A DNA stretch of 64,000 nt, taken from Stygiobacter sp. RIFOXYC2_FULL_38_25 (GTDB lineage Bacteria > Bacteroidota > Ignavibacteria > Ignavibacteriales > Melioribacteraceae). The stretch spans positions 203,009-267,008 of the forward strand of contig MHAZ01000012.1 in NCBI GenBank assembly GCA_001803165.1, written 5' to 3'. Shown in pieces: positions 6,947 to 16,602 of this stretch (positions within the stretch are counted from its first letter, which is position 1; each line of letters opens with the position of its first letter). The position numbers were made by a program, and so were the translations under genes. Below the pieces are notes generated by a model. It had not been told where the DNA came from. It saw only the letters and a list, made by a program, of their open reading frames with translations, and did not search any database.

Positions 6947-8426
6947 GCCGCCGCAAAAGTTCTGCGCGTTTTATTTTTCCCATTTCATTGCGGGGAATTT
7001 CTTCTACAAAGAAAAACTTTTTTGGGATTTTGAATCCGGCGAGTTTTTCTTTTAGCTGAGATTTTATTTCACTTTCGGATAGATTTTCACAAACGATTGC
7101 CGCGCAAACAATTTGTCCCCACTTTTCATCTTCCATACCGAACACAAAATTTTCTTGTATTCCAGGGAATGATAGAAGTGCTTCCTCAACTTCTTTTGCG
7201 CTTACATTTTCGCCGCCGGTAATTATAATATCCTCCCGGCGCGACTCAATGTATAAATATCCTTCATCATCCAGACAACCATAATCTCCAGTATGATAGA
7301 AGCCGTCAACAATTTTCGTTTGAGTTGATTGTTGGTCGTTATAATATTCCTTGAACAATGTAGGCGAAGAAATCAGAACCTCGCCAATAGTGCTGTCATT
7401 AGTATCTTCCGCATTTTCATCATCATCTTTGATGTTAATCTTTATTTCATTTGTTAAAGCAAATCCTACTGACTCGGATCGAATATATAAATCAGAAGAA
7501 TTAAGAGCGGCGACCATAGAACAAGTTTCTGTTGAACCGTAAACTTTTACAATTGGGTAGCCGGCATCTATAGCTTTGCTGCAAATTTCGGGCGAAAGTG
7601 GTCCACCACCCAGAAATACATATTTCAGATTAGTGTTTGGTTCAGTGTCTTCGTCAATAATCCGCTTTACAGTTGGTGAAACCATAGAAACATGAGTTGG
7701 ATTGAATTCAGCCATTGCATCTATTACCGCTTCATGTTTTAAATGATTTGGGAAAATTACTCCGCAGCCGGAAAGTAAACTGCGAACTAGAATCATAAAC
7801 CCGCCAATATGATAAAGCGGCAGAGAAGATAGCCAAAGATCGTTTGGGCTAAGTGAAAAGAAGGAATCCATAGCTTTAACACTTTCGTACAAGCTTTTGA
7901 ATGTATGAACAACTGCTTTTGGCTTGCCGGTTGAACCGGAAGTAAACATGATGAGTGACGAGTGTAGAGTCCGCCTTACAGGCGGATAAACTCCGAACGT
8001 AGAGTGACCAATACTGTTTGGTTTAAAATTGTTTTCTAGAAAATTAAAATCATCCAAAGAAATGTTTTGAACAGATTCGTATTTCCATGTTTCTTTATTC
8101 ATAGTAATGAGAAATTCCGCATCAACTTTTTTAAGCTGCCACGAGATTTCTTCTATAGTATTTCGAGTATTTAACGGTACAGGAACAGCGCCCAAGAGCC
8201 AAAGTGCGTTTACAATAATCCAAAATTTATAATTGTGATCGGAAAGTATGCCGACGTTATCGCCATCCTTTATTCCGAGCGAAGATAAATATTCTGCAGT
8301 AGCTAATGACTGCTCAAGTAATTTATCATAATTAATTCTTTGTTCGCTCGTATAAATAGCAATTTGATTGGGAGACAGCCGGGCTTGTTCAATTAACCAA
8401 TGTTCCATGTTAGTTAGTTTAATCAT
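6927..8426 (-). CDS. menE: o-Succinylbenzoate-CoA ligase (MenE), with in-frame palindromic insert
   Basis: A 499-residue member of the ANL acyl-CoA synthetase superfamily that activates o-succinylbenzoate with ATP and CoA. Visible motifs are the P-loop IMFTSGSTGKPKAVVHT (near residue 160), YGSTET, the hinge region YHTGDYGCLDDEGYLYI followed by RREDIIITGGENVS, and the C-terminal catalytic lysine in NEMGKIKR. Its start overlaps menC's stop by one base. Residues 142-156 (STFGVYPPVRRTLHS) are encoded by a palindromic repeat whose other copy lies at 21-65. This insert directly precedes the P-loop. The frame stays open, so the enzyme is probably functional. Confidence 0.9.
   Translation of the reverse strand: MIKLTNMEHWLIEQARLSPNQIAIYTSEQRINYDKLLEQSLATAEYLSSLGIKDGDNVGILSDHNYKFWIIVNALWLLGAVPVPLNTRNTIEEISWQLKKVDAEFLITMNKETWKYESVQNISLDDFNFLENNFKPNSIGHSTFGVYPPVRRTLHSSLIMFTSGSTGKPKAVVHTFKSLYESVKAMDSFFSLSPNDLWLSSLPLYHIGGFMILVRSLLSGCGVIFPNHLKHEAVIDAMAEFNPTHVSMVSPTVKRIIDEDTEPNTNLKYVFLGGGPLSPEICSKAIDAGYPIVKVYGSTETCSMVAALNSSDLYIRSESVGFALTNEIKINIKDDDENAEDTNDSTIGEVLISSPTLFKEYYNDQQSTQTKIVDGFYHTGDYGCLDDEGYLYIESRREDIIITGGENVSAKEVEEALLSFPGIQENFVFGMEDEKWGQIVCAAIVCENLSESEIKSQLKEKLAGFKIPKKFFFVEEIPRNEMGKIKRAELLRRLNLDEA
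7961..8003 (-). repeat. Palindromic repeat family A, copy 2 (inside menE)
   Basis: Read on the minus strand, this 43-base block has the same arms as the element at 21-65. There are 3 differences over the 38 bases of the arms, and the loop is 5 bases instead of 7. It includes the stem TCCGCC / GGCGGA. It lies in frame in menE and contributes about 15 residues just before the ATP-binding P-loop, much as Rickettsia palindromic elements insert into genes. Confidence 0.65.
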
Positions 8427-9469
8427 CAGAAAGGCAAATTAAATTTTGGCGGATAGTTAGATGGATTAAAAGAAAATTTTGCTTGATTAATACCGTAGGT
8501 ATCAACACACAAATCGCCTTCAAAAAAAGCGGGTGTATCGAGTCCGTGAGCAAAATTGTGATTTGTTAATGAAGCTAACATTACGAGTACACTCTTGCCA
8601 ACTACGCTTTCAAACGCAGAAGAAATGATTATTTTTTTATTAAGACGTTGAGCAGCTTCAATAATTTTGAGCGAAGAAAAAATGCCGCCGGCTATCATTG
8701 GTTTGATAACTAAAAATTCGGCTTTACATTCCTTTATGTATAATTCAGCAGTCTGCTGAGATTTGATGGATTCATCAAGTGCAATTGGTATGTGAGATTC
8801 TTCAACAGTTCTAAAAGTGCTGCAAGTGAACTCGCACGGTTCTTCAACAAATTCTATTATGTAATCTTTGAAGCGTTCAAGGTATTCAATCGCTTCATCG
8901 GAGCTCCATTTTTGATTAGCGTCGAGCCGTAATTTTATATCGTATCCAAAAGTATTTCGTATTGCTTCCAACAATTCAAAATCATCGTACGGATCTTCTC
9001 TGCCAACCTTAATCTTGAAAGTGTCAAAGCCTAACTCAATCTTCTCTTGAATCTTGGAAAGTATATTTTCCAAACTATCAAAACCTAAAACTGCGTTTAC
9101 TGGAATTGTTCTGTTGACTAAACCTAATTTTCTAATCCAATACATTGTATCTCGCTGAAAAGCCAAACTCAGCATCGCCTGTTCAACTGCAAACTTTACG
9201 GAAGATAATTTGCTTGGAATGCTAAAGTCGTTTTCAAATTCAGTTTGTTTTAGAAATTCTAAAGTGCCTTTTAAGGACGTTTCCGCTTCTTCCAAGTTTT
9301 CTTCACTAAATCCCGGCAGAGGCGAACACTCTCCGTAACCAACATTACCAAGCTCATTGGTAAGTTTTAGTATCAATCCTTTTCTTTCTGTAAAAGTGGT
9401 TAATGAATTTTGGAATGGAGTTTTTAGCTTTAGAGCAAATGGAAAGTATTTTGCTTCTTCAATAATCAT
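8426..9469 (-). CDS. menC: o-Succinylbenzoate synthase (MenC)
   Basis: A 347-residue enolase-superfamily enzyme that dehydrates SHCHC to o-succinylbenzoate. The expected catalytic groups are visible in order: the KxK motif in FDTFKIKVGREDP, metal ligands in LRLDANQKW, IIEFVEEPCE and IALDESIKS, and the second lysine in FLVIKPMIAGGI. The start overlaps menA's stop by four bases (ATGA), and the stop overlaps the menE start by one base. Length and motif order are normal for the family. The position between menA and menE supports MenC over dipeptide epimerase or other enolase-family activities. Confidence 0.93.
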   Translation of the reverse strand: MIIEEAKYFPFALKLKTPFQNSLTTFTERKGLILKLTNELGNVGYGECSPLPGFSEENLEEAETSLKGTLEFLKQTEFENDFSIPSKLSSVKFAVEQAMLSLAFQRDTMYWIRKLGLVNRTIPVNAVLGFDSLENILSKIQEKIELGFDTFKIKVGREDPYDDFELLEAIRNTFGYDIKLRLDANQKWSSDEAIEYLERFKDYIIEFVEEPCEFTCSTFRTVEESHIPIALDESIKSQQTAELYIKECKAEFLVIKPMIAGGIFSSLKIIEAAQRLNKKIIISSAFESVVGKSVLVMLASLTNHNFAHGLDTPAFFEGDLCVDTYGINQAKFSFNPSNYPPKFNLPF

Positions 9470-10365
9470 ATAAGAATTCCGGCAGCAAAGAGAAGACCAT
9501 AAAGCGCGGAAAGTTTTGCCGTTAGCTCGAGAGTTTTATTTAACTCACGCCCGCGCAAAGTAAAAATCATTTTTATCAATTTAACTGAAAGAGGAAGCGA
9601 GATAAGAGGTAGAAAAACCCAAGCGCTGTTTTTGTAAGTGAAATAAACTACGAACAAGATTGCGTAAGAGACTATCATAAAGAAAACATATTGAAGCCGG
9701 GCAAATTTTTCTCCAAGCAAAACAGCAAGCGTGTTTTTGCCATTAGATTGGTCTTCTTCGCGGTCACGGTAATTATTTACTACAAGTATGTTTGTAATAA
9801 GTGCGCCAACCGGAATTGATGACCAAAAGGCAAACGGTGAGATTTCGTTTGCTTGCACATAATATGTTCCAACAGTTCCAATCAAACCAAAAAATAAAAA
9901 GGAAGCGATATCGCCGAGACCATTGTAAGCAAGTGGAAATGGACCGGCTGTGTATGCAATTCCAGCAAGGATTGAAATAACTCCGAGCAGTAAAATTTCC
10001 CAACCGGCTAAATGAACTAAATACATTCCAAGAACAAAACTCAATCCGAAAACAAAAATTATTCCCAATTTCATTTCGGGAATTGAAATTAAGCCGGAAG
10101 TAACGACGCGCTTTGGACCAATGCGGTCTTTTTTATCTGTTCCATGAAGAAAATCGTAAAGATCATTTACAAAGTTTGTTCCAATCTGAATTAGTATTGC
10201 ACAAACGAGAGCCACAATTGCGGCAAGCGGTTTAAACATTCCATCATTGATTGCAATGGAGCTGCCAACCAAAACCGGAACAAGTGCTGCGGGTAAAGTT
10301 CTTGGACGGGTTGCTAAAACCCACGCATCAAATTTTGTGATTGTATTTGCTTGCTGCTGAATCAT
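9466..10365 (-). CDS. menA: 1,4-Dihydroxy-2-naphthoate polyprenyltransferase (MenA)
   Basis: A 299-residue membrane prenyltransferase of the UbiA superfamily with about eight hydrophobic segments. The first Asp-rich motif is in NFVNDLYDFLHGTDKKDR near residues 66-83, and a second polar motif, NNYRDREEDQSNGKNTLA, lies near residues 190-207. The opening WVLATRPRTLPAALVPVLVG is typical of MenA. It attaches the isoprenoid tail to DHNA at the inner membrane, giving demethylmenaquinone. It follows menB with no gap and overlaps menC by four bases. The final methyltransferase (MenG/UbiE) is not in this window. Confidence 0.93.
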   Translation of the reverse strand: MIQQQANTITKFDAWVLATRPRTLPAALVPVLVGSSIAINDGMFKPLAAIVALVCAILIQIGTNFVNDLYDFLHGTDKKDRIGPKRVVTSGLISIPEMKLGIIFVFGLSFVLGMYLVHLAGWEILLLGVISILAGIAYTAGPFPLAYNGLGDIASFLFFGLIGTVGTYYVQANEISPFAFWSSIPVGALITNILVVNNYRDREEDQSNGKNTLAVLLGEKFARLQYVFFMIVSYAILFVVYFTYKNSAWVFLPLISLPLSVKLIKMIFTLRGRELNKTLELTAKLSALYGLLFAAGILI

Positions 10366-11199
10366 CTACGGCACTCTAGGAAATTTTTTGAAATCCGGTT
10401 TTCGTTTTTCGTTGTAAGCGTTTTTACCTTCTTGAGCTTCATCGCTCATGTAGTAAAGCAAAGTTGCGTTGCCGGCAAGTTCTTGTATTCCGGCTTGTCC
10501 ATCAAGTTCTGCATTGAAAGCAGATTTAAGTAAACGTAAAGCAAGCGGGCTCATTTCCAAAATTTCTTTTGCCCACTGAACTCCTTCGGCCTCAAGCTGT
10601 TCTACCGGAACAACTTTATTTACAAGTCCCATTTGCATTGCTTCTTGTGCGTTGTATTGGCGGCACAAAAACCAAATTTCGCGTGCTTTCTTTTGTCCAA
10701 CAACTCTTGCAAGATAACTTGCGCCAAAGCCTCCGTCAAAACTTCCAACTTTTGGTCCGGTCTGTCCAAAGATTGCATTATCTGCAGCGATTGATAAATC
10801 GCAAACAACATGAAGTACATGTCCGCCGCCGATTGCGTATCCGGCAACTAATGCTATAACCGGTTTAGGAATGCTGCGGATTTGTTTTTGCACATCAAGA
10901 ATATTTAAGCGGGGAACGCCATCTTTGCCAACGTAGCCTTTGTTGCCGCGGATTGACTGATCACCACCTGAGCAGAAAGCATATTTGCCATCTTTAGCCG
11001 GACCAGCGCCGGTGAGAAGAATTACGCCTACATCAGAATCTTCGCGCGCGTCGGAGAAAGCATCGAATAATTCTTTTGTTGTTTCGGGACGGAAAGCATT
11101 TCGTTTTTCGGGACGATTGATGGTAATCTTTGCAATTCCATCCATCTTCTCAAAAACTATATCTTGATACTCTTTGGCTTTAATCCATCTGAAGCTCAT
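10366..11199 (-). CDS. menB: 1,4-Dihydroxy-2-naphthoyl-CoA synthase (MenB)
   Basis: A crotonase-fold enzyme of about 277 residues that closes the second ring of the naphthoquinone. The family hallmarks are very well preserved: [49 protein letters not shown] and [19 protein letters not shown]. The [12 protein letters not shown] segment matches the bicarbonate-dependent MenB type. I place the start at the ATG 11197-11199, which is preceded by GAAGG about six bases upstream, rather than at the in-frame TTG at 11211. It overlaps the 3' end of menH, consistent with one transcript. Confidence 0.95.
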   Translation of the reverse strand: MSFRWIKAKEYQDIVFEKMDGIAKITINRPEKRNAFRPETTKELFDAFSDAREDSDVGVILLTGAGPAKDGKYAFCSGGDQSIRGNKGYVGKDGVPRLNILDVQKQIRSIPKPVIALVAGYAIGGGHVLHVVCDLSIAADNAIFGQTGPKVGSFDGGFGASYLARVVGQKKAREIWFLCRQYNAQEAMQMGLVNKVVPVEQLEAEGVQWAKEILEMSPLALRLLKSAFNAELDGQAGIQELAGNATLLYYMSDEAQEGKNAYNEKRKPDFKKFPRVP

Positions 11200-12025
11200 T
11201 ACTACCTTCAATCTTGTTCAAAAATTCCAAGACTAAATTAGTAAAAAGCTCCGGCTTTTCTAAGTGTGTGTTGTGCCCAGATTGAGGAATGATTTTGTGC
11301 TTGGCAAGCTTAAGTTTTTGAACCATTCTTTTATTTATTGAGGTAAACTTCTCATCGTTTTCTCCGGTAATAAGCAAAACCGGAAATTCTAATTTGTAGA
11401 GGTCGTTCCAGTAACTATTCATTAAGCCGGTTGAAAAGGAAGAAAGCGAATTTGCTAAACCTGTAACGCTATTTTTATTACGCATGTTTTTTAGGTCATC
11501 AAAGTTTTGGAGACTTTGAAGTTTACCGAACATTGGCGAGCTAAGCCAGAATTCCATAAACGATTCGATGCCTTCCGTTTTAATCTTATCTGCCAAAAGA
11601 AAATCGTGCTCAACTCTTTCTTTTTTTGCGGTAACATCTTCAATGCCGGCGGTTGCGCTCTCGAAAATTCCGGCAATAATTTTTTGAGGATTCTTTAGTG
11701 AAAAAGAAAGTGCCGCCCTTCCGCCCATCGAATAACCGGCAATAATTATTTTCTCGAATCCGAAATGATTAAGTATAGAATTGATATGCCGTACAATTGC
11801 GCTGCAAGTGTACTGGTCTTCATCTTCCGGAGAATCAGTCTCTCCGTGACCAATTAAATCAATTGCAAAAGGGAAGTAGTTTGAGGGTAGCCGGTCAAAA
11901 ATGAAATTCCAATCATGAGCGCAACCTGTAAAGCCATGTAAAAACAAAACGGGAATTTTAGAGGAATGATGAGCTGATTCATCAAAGAGGATATTAAACT
12001 GAATTCCGTCGAGTTTTAATTTCAT
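11180..12025 (-). CDS. menH: Probable SHCHC synthase MenH (alpha/beta hydrolase)
   Basis: A 281-residue alpha/beta-hydrolase. The nucleophile elbow is [12 protein letters not shown] (Ser near residue 97), preceded by the oxyanion segment [12 protein letters not shown]. The acid lies in [14 protein letters not shown] and the histidine in [13 protein letters not shown]. MenH eliminates pyruvate from SEPHCHC to give SHCHC. Family hydrolases are hard to tell apart by sequence, but the position between menD and menB, with 32-base overlaps at the menD side and about 20 at the menB side, makes MenH the clear reading. Confidence 0.88.
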   Translation of the reverse strand: MKLKLDGIQFNILFDESAHHSSKIPVLFLHGFTGCAHDWNFIFDRLPSNYFPFAIDLIGHGETDSPEDEDQYTCSAIVRHINSILNHFGFEKIIIAGYSMGGRAALSFSLKNPQKIIAGIFESATAGIEDVTAKKERVEHDFLLADKIKTEGIESFMEFWLSSPMFGKLQSLQNFDDLKNMRNKNSVTGLANSLSSFSTGLMNSYWNDLYKLEFPVLLITGENDEKFTSINKRMVQKLKLAKHKIIPQSGHNTHLEKPELFTNLVLEFLNKIEGSNELQMD

Positions 12026-13772
12026 TTATATATTGACTTATTTGTTTCGCAACTGCGCTCCAATACTTCTGGCGTTGGAGTTTTGATTTAATCGCGTCGG
12101 TTTTAACTTCGAGAACGGTAAGGCTTCTACTTGCCGGAGATAATTTAAGTTCCTTTCTCAAATGATTCCAGCTTTTAATTTTTACATATCTGCCTTCGTA
12201 GGCTTCAACAAATTTCCTAAAGTTGATTGAAAGAGGAGTTAAAAAATTTTCCTTCATTACTTCACGGTATTCGGAAATGGGCAGAGATTCAAAAATTCCG
12301 CCGCCGCTATTGTTAATTAGAATTACCGTTAGAGGAATTTTATACTTCACAGCGTTATGCAAGCCATTCATGTCGTGAAAGAAAGCCAGATCGCCAACGA
12401 TTAGAAATGTTGGCGCCTTGGATACTTTTGCAATTCCAAGTGCGGTAGAGTTAATACCGTCTATTCCGCTTGCACCCCGGTTTGTAAATACGTTTAAGCG
12501 CTTATTCAAAACGGAAGCAAAGAAATCCATATCGCGGATTGGCAGCGAGTTAGAAACAAACAAGTTGGATTTTTCCGGCAAAGCTGTAATTACTTCTTTT
12601 GTTATTCTTCCTTCAAACGGGAATGAAACTTCTTCAACCATTTCTGATTTTAGAACCTCCGCAATCATATTCATTGCGCGCCAATCATCAAGCCATTCTG
12701 TGGATGTTTCCTTTTGAGCCGGAGACGCGTTTATAATTGCTTCGCAAAAATTTTCCGGATTCATTCTAATTATTGTTTTTGCCGTCAGCGATGGGTCGTT
12801 CAAATCACCATATTCATTGCAAAGGATTTTTTCAGCTTTAGAATTTTTGAAAAATTCTAATAACACATTTGCAGTTGGTGCGCTTCCAAACTGAATAATT
12901 ACTTCTGGGTCATACTTGCTTTGAAAGTCGGTTGTTCTCACAAGCGCTGTAAAATTTTCAATTATGTTTTCTTTTTTATGATTTCCAAAACGGATTGAAG
13001 AAGAGCCATCGGCATAAACCGGAAATCCAAACTTTTCTGAGAAGCGGATTACTTGTTTGCCAAAATCATCGCCGTAATTGTTAAAACCAATTAAAATCAA
13101 TCCGCGCTTGCCGTGGAATTTATTAGCGAGATTAGCAAAGTTAATTTTTCTCGTGTAGGTTTCTCTCAATTCAAAAGCTGAGTGAGCGTAAATTTTCTCA
13201 AGCATGCTGTTTTCAATGCTATCGGTATAAGAATTTGGTTCGAATGGTTTTTCAAATTGAAAGTTGAGATGAACCGGACCCTTATTTTCGAAGAAAGAAA
13301 TTCGCACAGCTTCTTCGGCTAAATTACGTATATGAGTAAGGTTTTTAACATCAGGCAAACCCACATCATTAAATAAGCGAATGTGATTCTTATAAATGTT
13401 ATGCTGATTAATAGTTTGGTTTGCGCCGCTACCACGAAGCTTGCGCGGTCTATCTGCAGTACAAACAATTAACGGAACTCTCTGATAGAAAGCTTCAATT
13501 ATTGCCGGGTACAGTTCAGCAACAGCAGTACCTGAAGTAGTAACAATTGCGACGGGAGATTTAGTTTTCTTTGCCAGACCTAATGCAAAGAAAGCAGAGC
13601 TTCGTTCATCTACAATTGAATAAGTTGTAAAAGCTTTATTTGAAGTAAAAGACAAAGTAAGCGCAGTGCTGCGGGAACCGGGAGAAATGCAAACATGCTT
13701 AACGCCAAGTTCAGCCAAACGATTCGTAAAAACATCGCACCAGACAATATTACGGTTGATTGATAATTTCAT
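11994..13772 (-). CDS. menD: SEPHCHC synthase (MenD)
   Basis: A 592-residue thiamine-diphosphate enzyme that joins isochorismate and 2-oxoglutarate. The N-terminal CISPGSRSTALTLSF and the TPP-activating glutamate region (STYSIVDERSSAFFALGLA) are typical of MenD. So is the TPP/Mg motif VGDLAFFHDMNGLHNA followed by VILINNSGGGIFESLP near residue 470. The length is standard. Its start overlaps menF by 23 bases and its end overlaps menH by 32 bases. Confidence 0.95.
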   Translation of the reverse strand: MKLSINRNIVWCDVFTNRLAELGVKHVCISPGSRSTALTLSFTSNKAFTTYSIVDERSSAFFALGLAKKTKSPVAIVTTSGTAVAELYPAIIEAFYQRVPLIVCTADRPRKLRGSGANQTINQHNIYKNHIRLFNDVGLPDVKNLTHIRNLAEEAVRISFFENKGPVHLNFQFEKPFEPNSYTDSIENSMLEKIYAHSAFELRETYTRKINFANLANKFHGKRGLILIGFNNYGDDFGKQVIRFSEKFGFPVYADGSSSIRFGNHKKENIIENFTALVRTTDFQSKYDPEVIIQFGSAPTANVLLEFFKNSKAEKILCNEYGDLNDPSLTAKTIIRMNPENFCEAIINASPAQKETSTEWLDDWRAMNMIAEVLKSEMVEEVSFPFEGRITKEVITALPEKSNLFVSNSLPIRDMDFFASVLNKRLNVFTNRGASGIDGINSTALGIAKVSKAPTFLIVGDLAFFHDMNGLHNAVKYKIPLTVILINNSGGGIFESLPISEYREVMKENFLTPLSINFRKFVEAYEGRYVKIKSWNHLRKELKLSPASRSLTVLEVKTDAIKSKLQRQKYWSAVAKQISQYINEIKTRRNSV

Positions 13773-15117
13773 TTTCCAGCAAAGACAAGATTGGTTTGAA
13801 TTTTAGTTCTGTTTCGTGATACTCTGAAATCGGGTCGGAACCTTCAACTATTCCGCAGCCGGCATAAGCAGTAAGCATGTTATTTTTTAAGATTGCACTT
13901 CTGATTCCAACTGAAAATTCACACTTACGCTTTTCGTTAAACCAGCCAACCACACCCGCGTACAATCCTCTATCAAAATATTCTAAATCTTCAATCAATT
14001 CCCAAGCTTTTTTCTGTGGCAAACCGCAAACCGCCGGTGTTGGGTGCAGCTTTCTTAGTAGCTCTAAAATATCAACTCCTTCTTTAAGCATAGCTTTTAT
14101 TGGAGTTTGAAGGTGTTGAATATTTTGAAGTTTTTTTATCTGTGGTTTTGGGTTATAGGAAATTTTTTCGGAAAAGTCTTCCAAATTGCTTAGTAAGAAG
14201 CTTAATACATTATTATGCTCGTTTATGTCTTTTTGATTATTAAGCAGGTTACTTTCCAAAACTAAATCTTCATTTAAATTAGCCCCGCGCGCAATTGAGC
14301 CGGCAAGTGCCTCGGTTTCAATCTTATTTCCATCAAGAGTAAATAATTTTTCCGGCGTTGAACCAAAGAAGATTGAGTCGTTTTCTTTATAAGCAAAAGT
14401 AATACATTCGGGATATTTGGTTTGAAGCTTTGATAGAAAACTGGAAATACTGAAATTGCTTTTTAGTACAAGTTGCATCCTTCTTGCGAGAACAATTTTT
14501 TCTATGTTGTGCTTGGTTATTTCATCAAGTCCGGCATTGATTATTCTTGACCACTCCTCAAGTTCGGTAGCTGATAAAATTTCGTAATCAGTAGCCGATT
14601 CTGTTTTAACTAAAGTATCAAGAGGAAGTAAGTCTAAAATCTTTTCAAAAATTTTAAGGTTCGGATTATTCCCAACGAACTGAAAAATAATAAGTGTGTT
14701 TTCAATACCACTCGCTATTAACACTTGTGGAATAAACCAACTTTGGTTCGGGTAATCTGACCAGAGATTTTCTTTCTTATCCGGCAGAAATTTCTCACCA
14801 CCAAATACTAAAGGTATTTTACTCATTAAGCTGGAATCATAATTCGCTGATATAATTAACTCGTTGGGTTCCAGATTTCCCTTAGAAATCGTTTCAATAA
14901 GTTTTTCGGTGAATGGGCTTTCAATCTTTCCAACGCCGAGATTAGCTCTATTTCCGGATGGTTTTGAGAAAAAGAATAAGGTCTCTTCGTTCGAAAGAAG
15001 TTCGAATAAGCGCTCAATTTCAACTTTTTCGAGTTTAAACGTAAATCTTATGAGACTTTCATCCCTGATTGGTGTCTGACCTATAAACGCGAGGATTTCT
15101 TGAATGAATTTATGCAA
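13750..15117 (-). CDS. menF: Isochorismate synthase (MenF)
   Basis: A 455-residue chorismate-binding enzyme that isomerises chorismate to isochorismate, the entry step of menaquinone synthesis. The C-terminal catalytic domain (about 195-455) contains IEKIVLARRMQ, FFGSTPEKLF, EALAGSIARG, LHPTPAVCGLP, FDRGLYAGVVGW and GCGIVEGSDPISEY, all family hallmarks. The context of menDHBACE distinguishes it from salicylate or anthranilate enzymes. The start appears to be a TTG at 15115-15117 without a strong ribosome-binding site. It is the first gene of the operon and faces a divergent MarR gene 213 bases away. Confidence 0.93.
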   Translation of the reverse strand: MHKFIQEILAFIGQTPIRDESLIRFTFKLEKVEIERLFELLSNEETLFFFSKPSGNRANLGVGKIESPFTEKLIETISKGNLEPNELIISANYDSSLMSKIPLVFGGEKFLPDKKENLWSDYPNQSWFIPQVLIASGIENTLIIFQFVGNNPNLKIFEKILDLLPLDTLVKTESATDYEILSATELEEWSRIINAGLDEITKHNIEKIVLARRMQLVLKSNFSISSFLSKLQTKYPECITFAYKENDSIFFGSTPEKLFTLDGNKIETEALAGSIARGANLNEDLVLESNLLNNQKDINEHNNVLSFLLSNLEDFSEKISYNPKPQIKKLQNIQHLQTPIKAMLKEGVDILELLRKLHPTPAVCGLPQKKAWELIEDLEYFDRGLYAGVVGWFNEKRKCEFSVGIRSAILKNNMLTAYAGCGIVEGSDPISEYHETELKFKPILSLLENEIINQP

Positions 15118-15286
15118 GCTTTTATTTGTTTTTATTGTAAATATAATACGAATTCAGGAAGAAAAGTTTCAAATCAATCTGTCACTACGGAAATATAAAG
15201 CGCTTCGATAATTTATATGTAAAGATTATTAACTTTCTTTTTAAGACCGAATGCTCTATTTTTTACTTAGAGGTTCATTAGTAAAA

Positions 15287-15306
15287 TGTTACGGTTAGGA
15301 GTAACA
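15287..15306. promoter_or_regulatory. Candidate MarR operator (TGTTAC-N8-GTAACA)
   Basis: A perfect 6-base inverted repeat with an 8-base spacer sits 25 bases upstream of the marR-family start codon, in the intergenic region shared with the divergent men operon. MarR proteins commonly bind such palindromes in divergent promoters and regulate themselves and the neighbour. Assignment is by position and symmetry only. Confidence 0.35.
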
Positions 15307-15330
15307 ACAAACTAAAGAAAGGGTACATCA

Positions 15331-15753
15331 ATGGCAGATAAGAAACAATCGGCCTTGGACTTATGGGAGAGGCTTTCCAAAGCTTACGACAAAGTCCGCA
15401 AAGTACAATCCAAACAAATGTTTGAGCAGAAGTTAACAACACCTCAATTTGGCGTGTTGGAAATTTTGCACAAGATGGGTCCGGTTCCGCTGAAAAGAAT
15501 CAGCGAAGAAATGATGGTTACCGGAGCCAACATTACATGCGTTGTGGATAATCTGGAGAAGGAAGGATTTGTAAAAAGAATTCCTTCAAAAGAAGATAGA
15601 CGGGTTATACATGCTGATTTAACCGCTCAGGGGAGAGTTAAAATTGAGTCAATTTTACCGGCATACGCAGACAGCATGGCAGCAGTAATTGGTTCTTTGA
15701 GCGACCACGAACAAAAGGAACTAACCCGTTTGTTGAACAAGCTTCAACAATAA
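15331..15753 (+). CDS. MarR-family transcriptional regulator
   Basis: A 140-residue winged-helix regulator. The helix-turn-helix lies around residues 45-75 (PVPLKRISEEMMVTGANITC then VVDNLEKEGFVKR) and the wing at IPSKEDRRVIHADLTAQG. A ribosome-binding site (GAAAGGG) precedes the ATG. It is divergent from the menaquinone operon, so it may regulate quinone synthesis as well as itself. A small phenolic ligand is plausible for MarR proteins, but nothing here identifies it. Its stop codon directly abuts the stop of the convergent prmA gene. Confidence 0.85.
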   Translation: MADKKQSALDLWERLSKAYDKVRKVQSKQMFEQKLTTPQFGVLEILHKMGPVPLKRISEEMMVTGANITCVVDNLEKEGFVKRIPSKEDRRVIHADLTAQGRVKIESILPAYADSMAAVIGSLSDHEQKELTRLLNKLQQ

Positions 15754-16602
15754 TCATTTGGATTTGAACACGAGAGCAATCCACTCATCCAAAGCGGATT
15801 TCTTAACAAGTTTAAATCCTTTTGAAGCGTATAAGCCGACAATATCAGTTTCATCTATGTCCAAAAGACCGGAAAGTATTAACCTTCCGGTCTTTTTTAT
15901 TTTATCGCGAATCAAATCAACAATATCAATCAAGATATGTTTGTTGATATTGGCTACAACAAGATCAAACTCAGTTTCGCTTGCATCTTTTAGCTCGCAT
16001 TGACGAACTTCAATTTTACTTTCCAAGGCATTTGCTTTAACGTTTTCAACACCGTTTAACAAACACCATTCGTCATTATCAATGCAAAGAGCTTTTGCGG
16101 CGCCAAGCATTACAGATGCAATTCCTAAAACTCCGGTGCCGGAGCCAATATCTAAAACCGATTCTCCGCCGACAACATATTTCTCAAGATGTTGAAGAAC
16201 AAGTTTTGTTGTTGCGTGTTCTCCTGTTCCAAAAGACATTTTGGGATCAATCTTAATAATAAGCTGATTTGGTTTGGGCGTGTATTCTTTAAATGATGGT
16301 TTGATTACAATCCTATCAGTTACCTCAACCACACGAACATTTTTCTCGTACTCTTCATTCCAATTCCTTTCTTCAAGGGTTTGTTCTTCCGTCTGAAATG
16401 ATTCAATGAAGTTTTCATTTACAAGCTGCTGCAAAATTCCTTCAACATCTTCGCGGCTGGTATTTTTAGATTCACTGATAAAAACTGTGATGTAATCATC
16501 GAACTCGTTTATGCCGTCTATATCAAGCTGCCATAGCATTCCGGTTACCGTTTCTACATCAAACGGAACTGTTGTGATTTTAATTTCTTTGTAAGTTTTC
16601 AT
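15754..16602 (-). CDS. prmA: Ribosomal protein L11 methyltransferase
   Basis: A 282-residue SAM-dependent methyltransferase. The PrmA-type N-terminal domain (MKTYKEIKITTVPFD) is followed by the class I fold with motif I VLDIGSGTGVLGIASVMLGA, then CIDNDEWCLLNGVENVKAN and the catalytic-region motif VVANINKHILIDI. FGTGEHATTKLVL is a PrmA signature. It methylates ribosomal protein L11. The start overlaps the dacB stop by four bases, so the two are probably co-transcribed with the upstream tatD-radical SAM gene. Confidence 0.93.
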   Translation of the reverse strand: MKTYKEIKITTVPFDVETVTGMLWQLDIDGINEFDDYITVFISESKNTSREDVEGILQQLVNENFIESFQTEEQTLEERNWNEEYEKNVRVVEVTDRIVIKPSFKEYTPKPNQLIIKIDPKMSFGTGEHATTKLVLQHLEKYVVGGESVLDIGSGTGVLGIASVMLGAAKALCIDNDEWCLLNGVENVKANALESKIEVRQCELKDASETEFDLVVANINKHILIDIVDLIRDKIKKTGRLILSGLLDIDETDIVGLYASKGFKLVKKSALDEWIALVFKSK

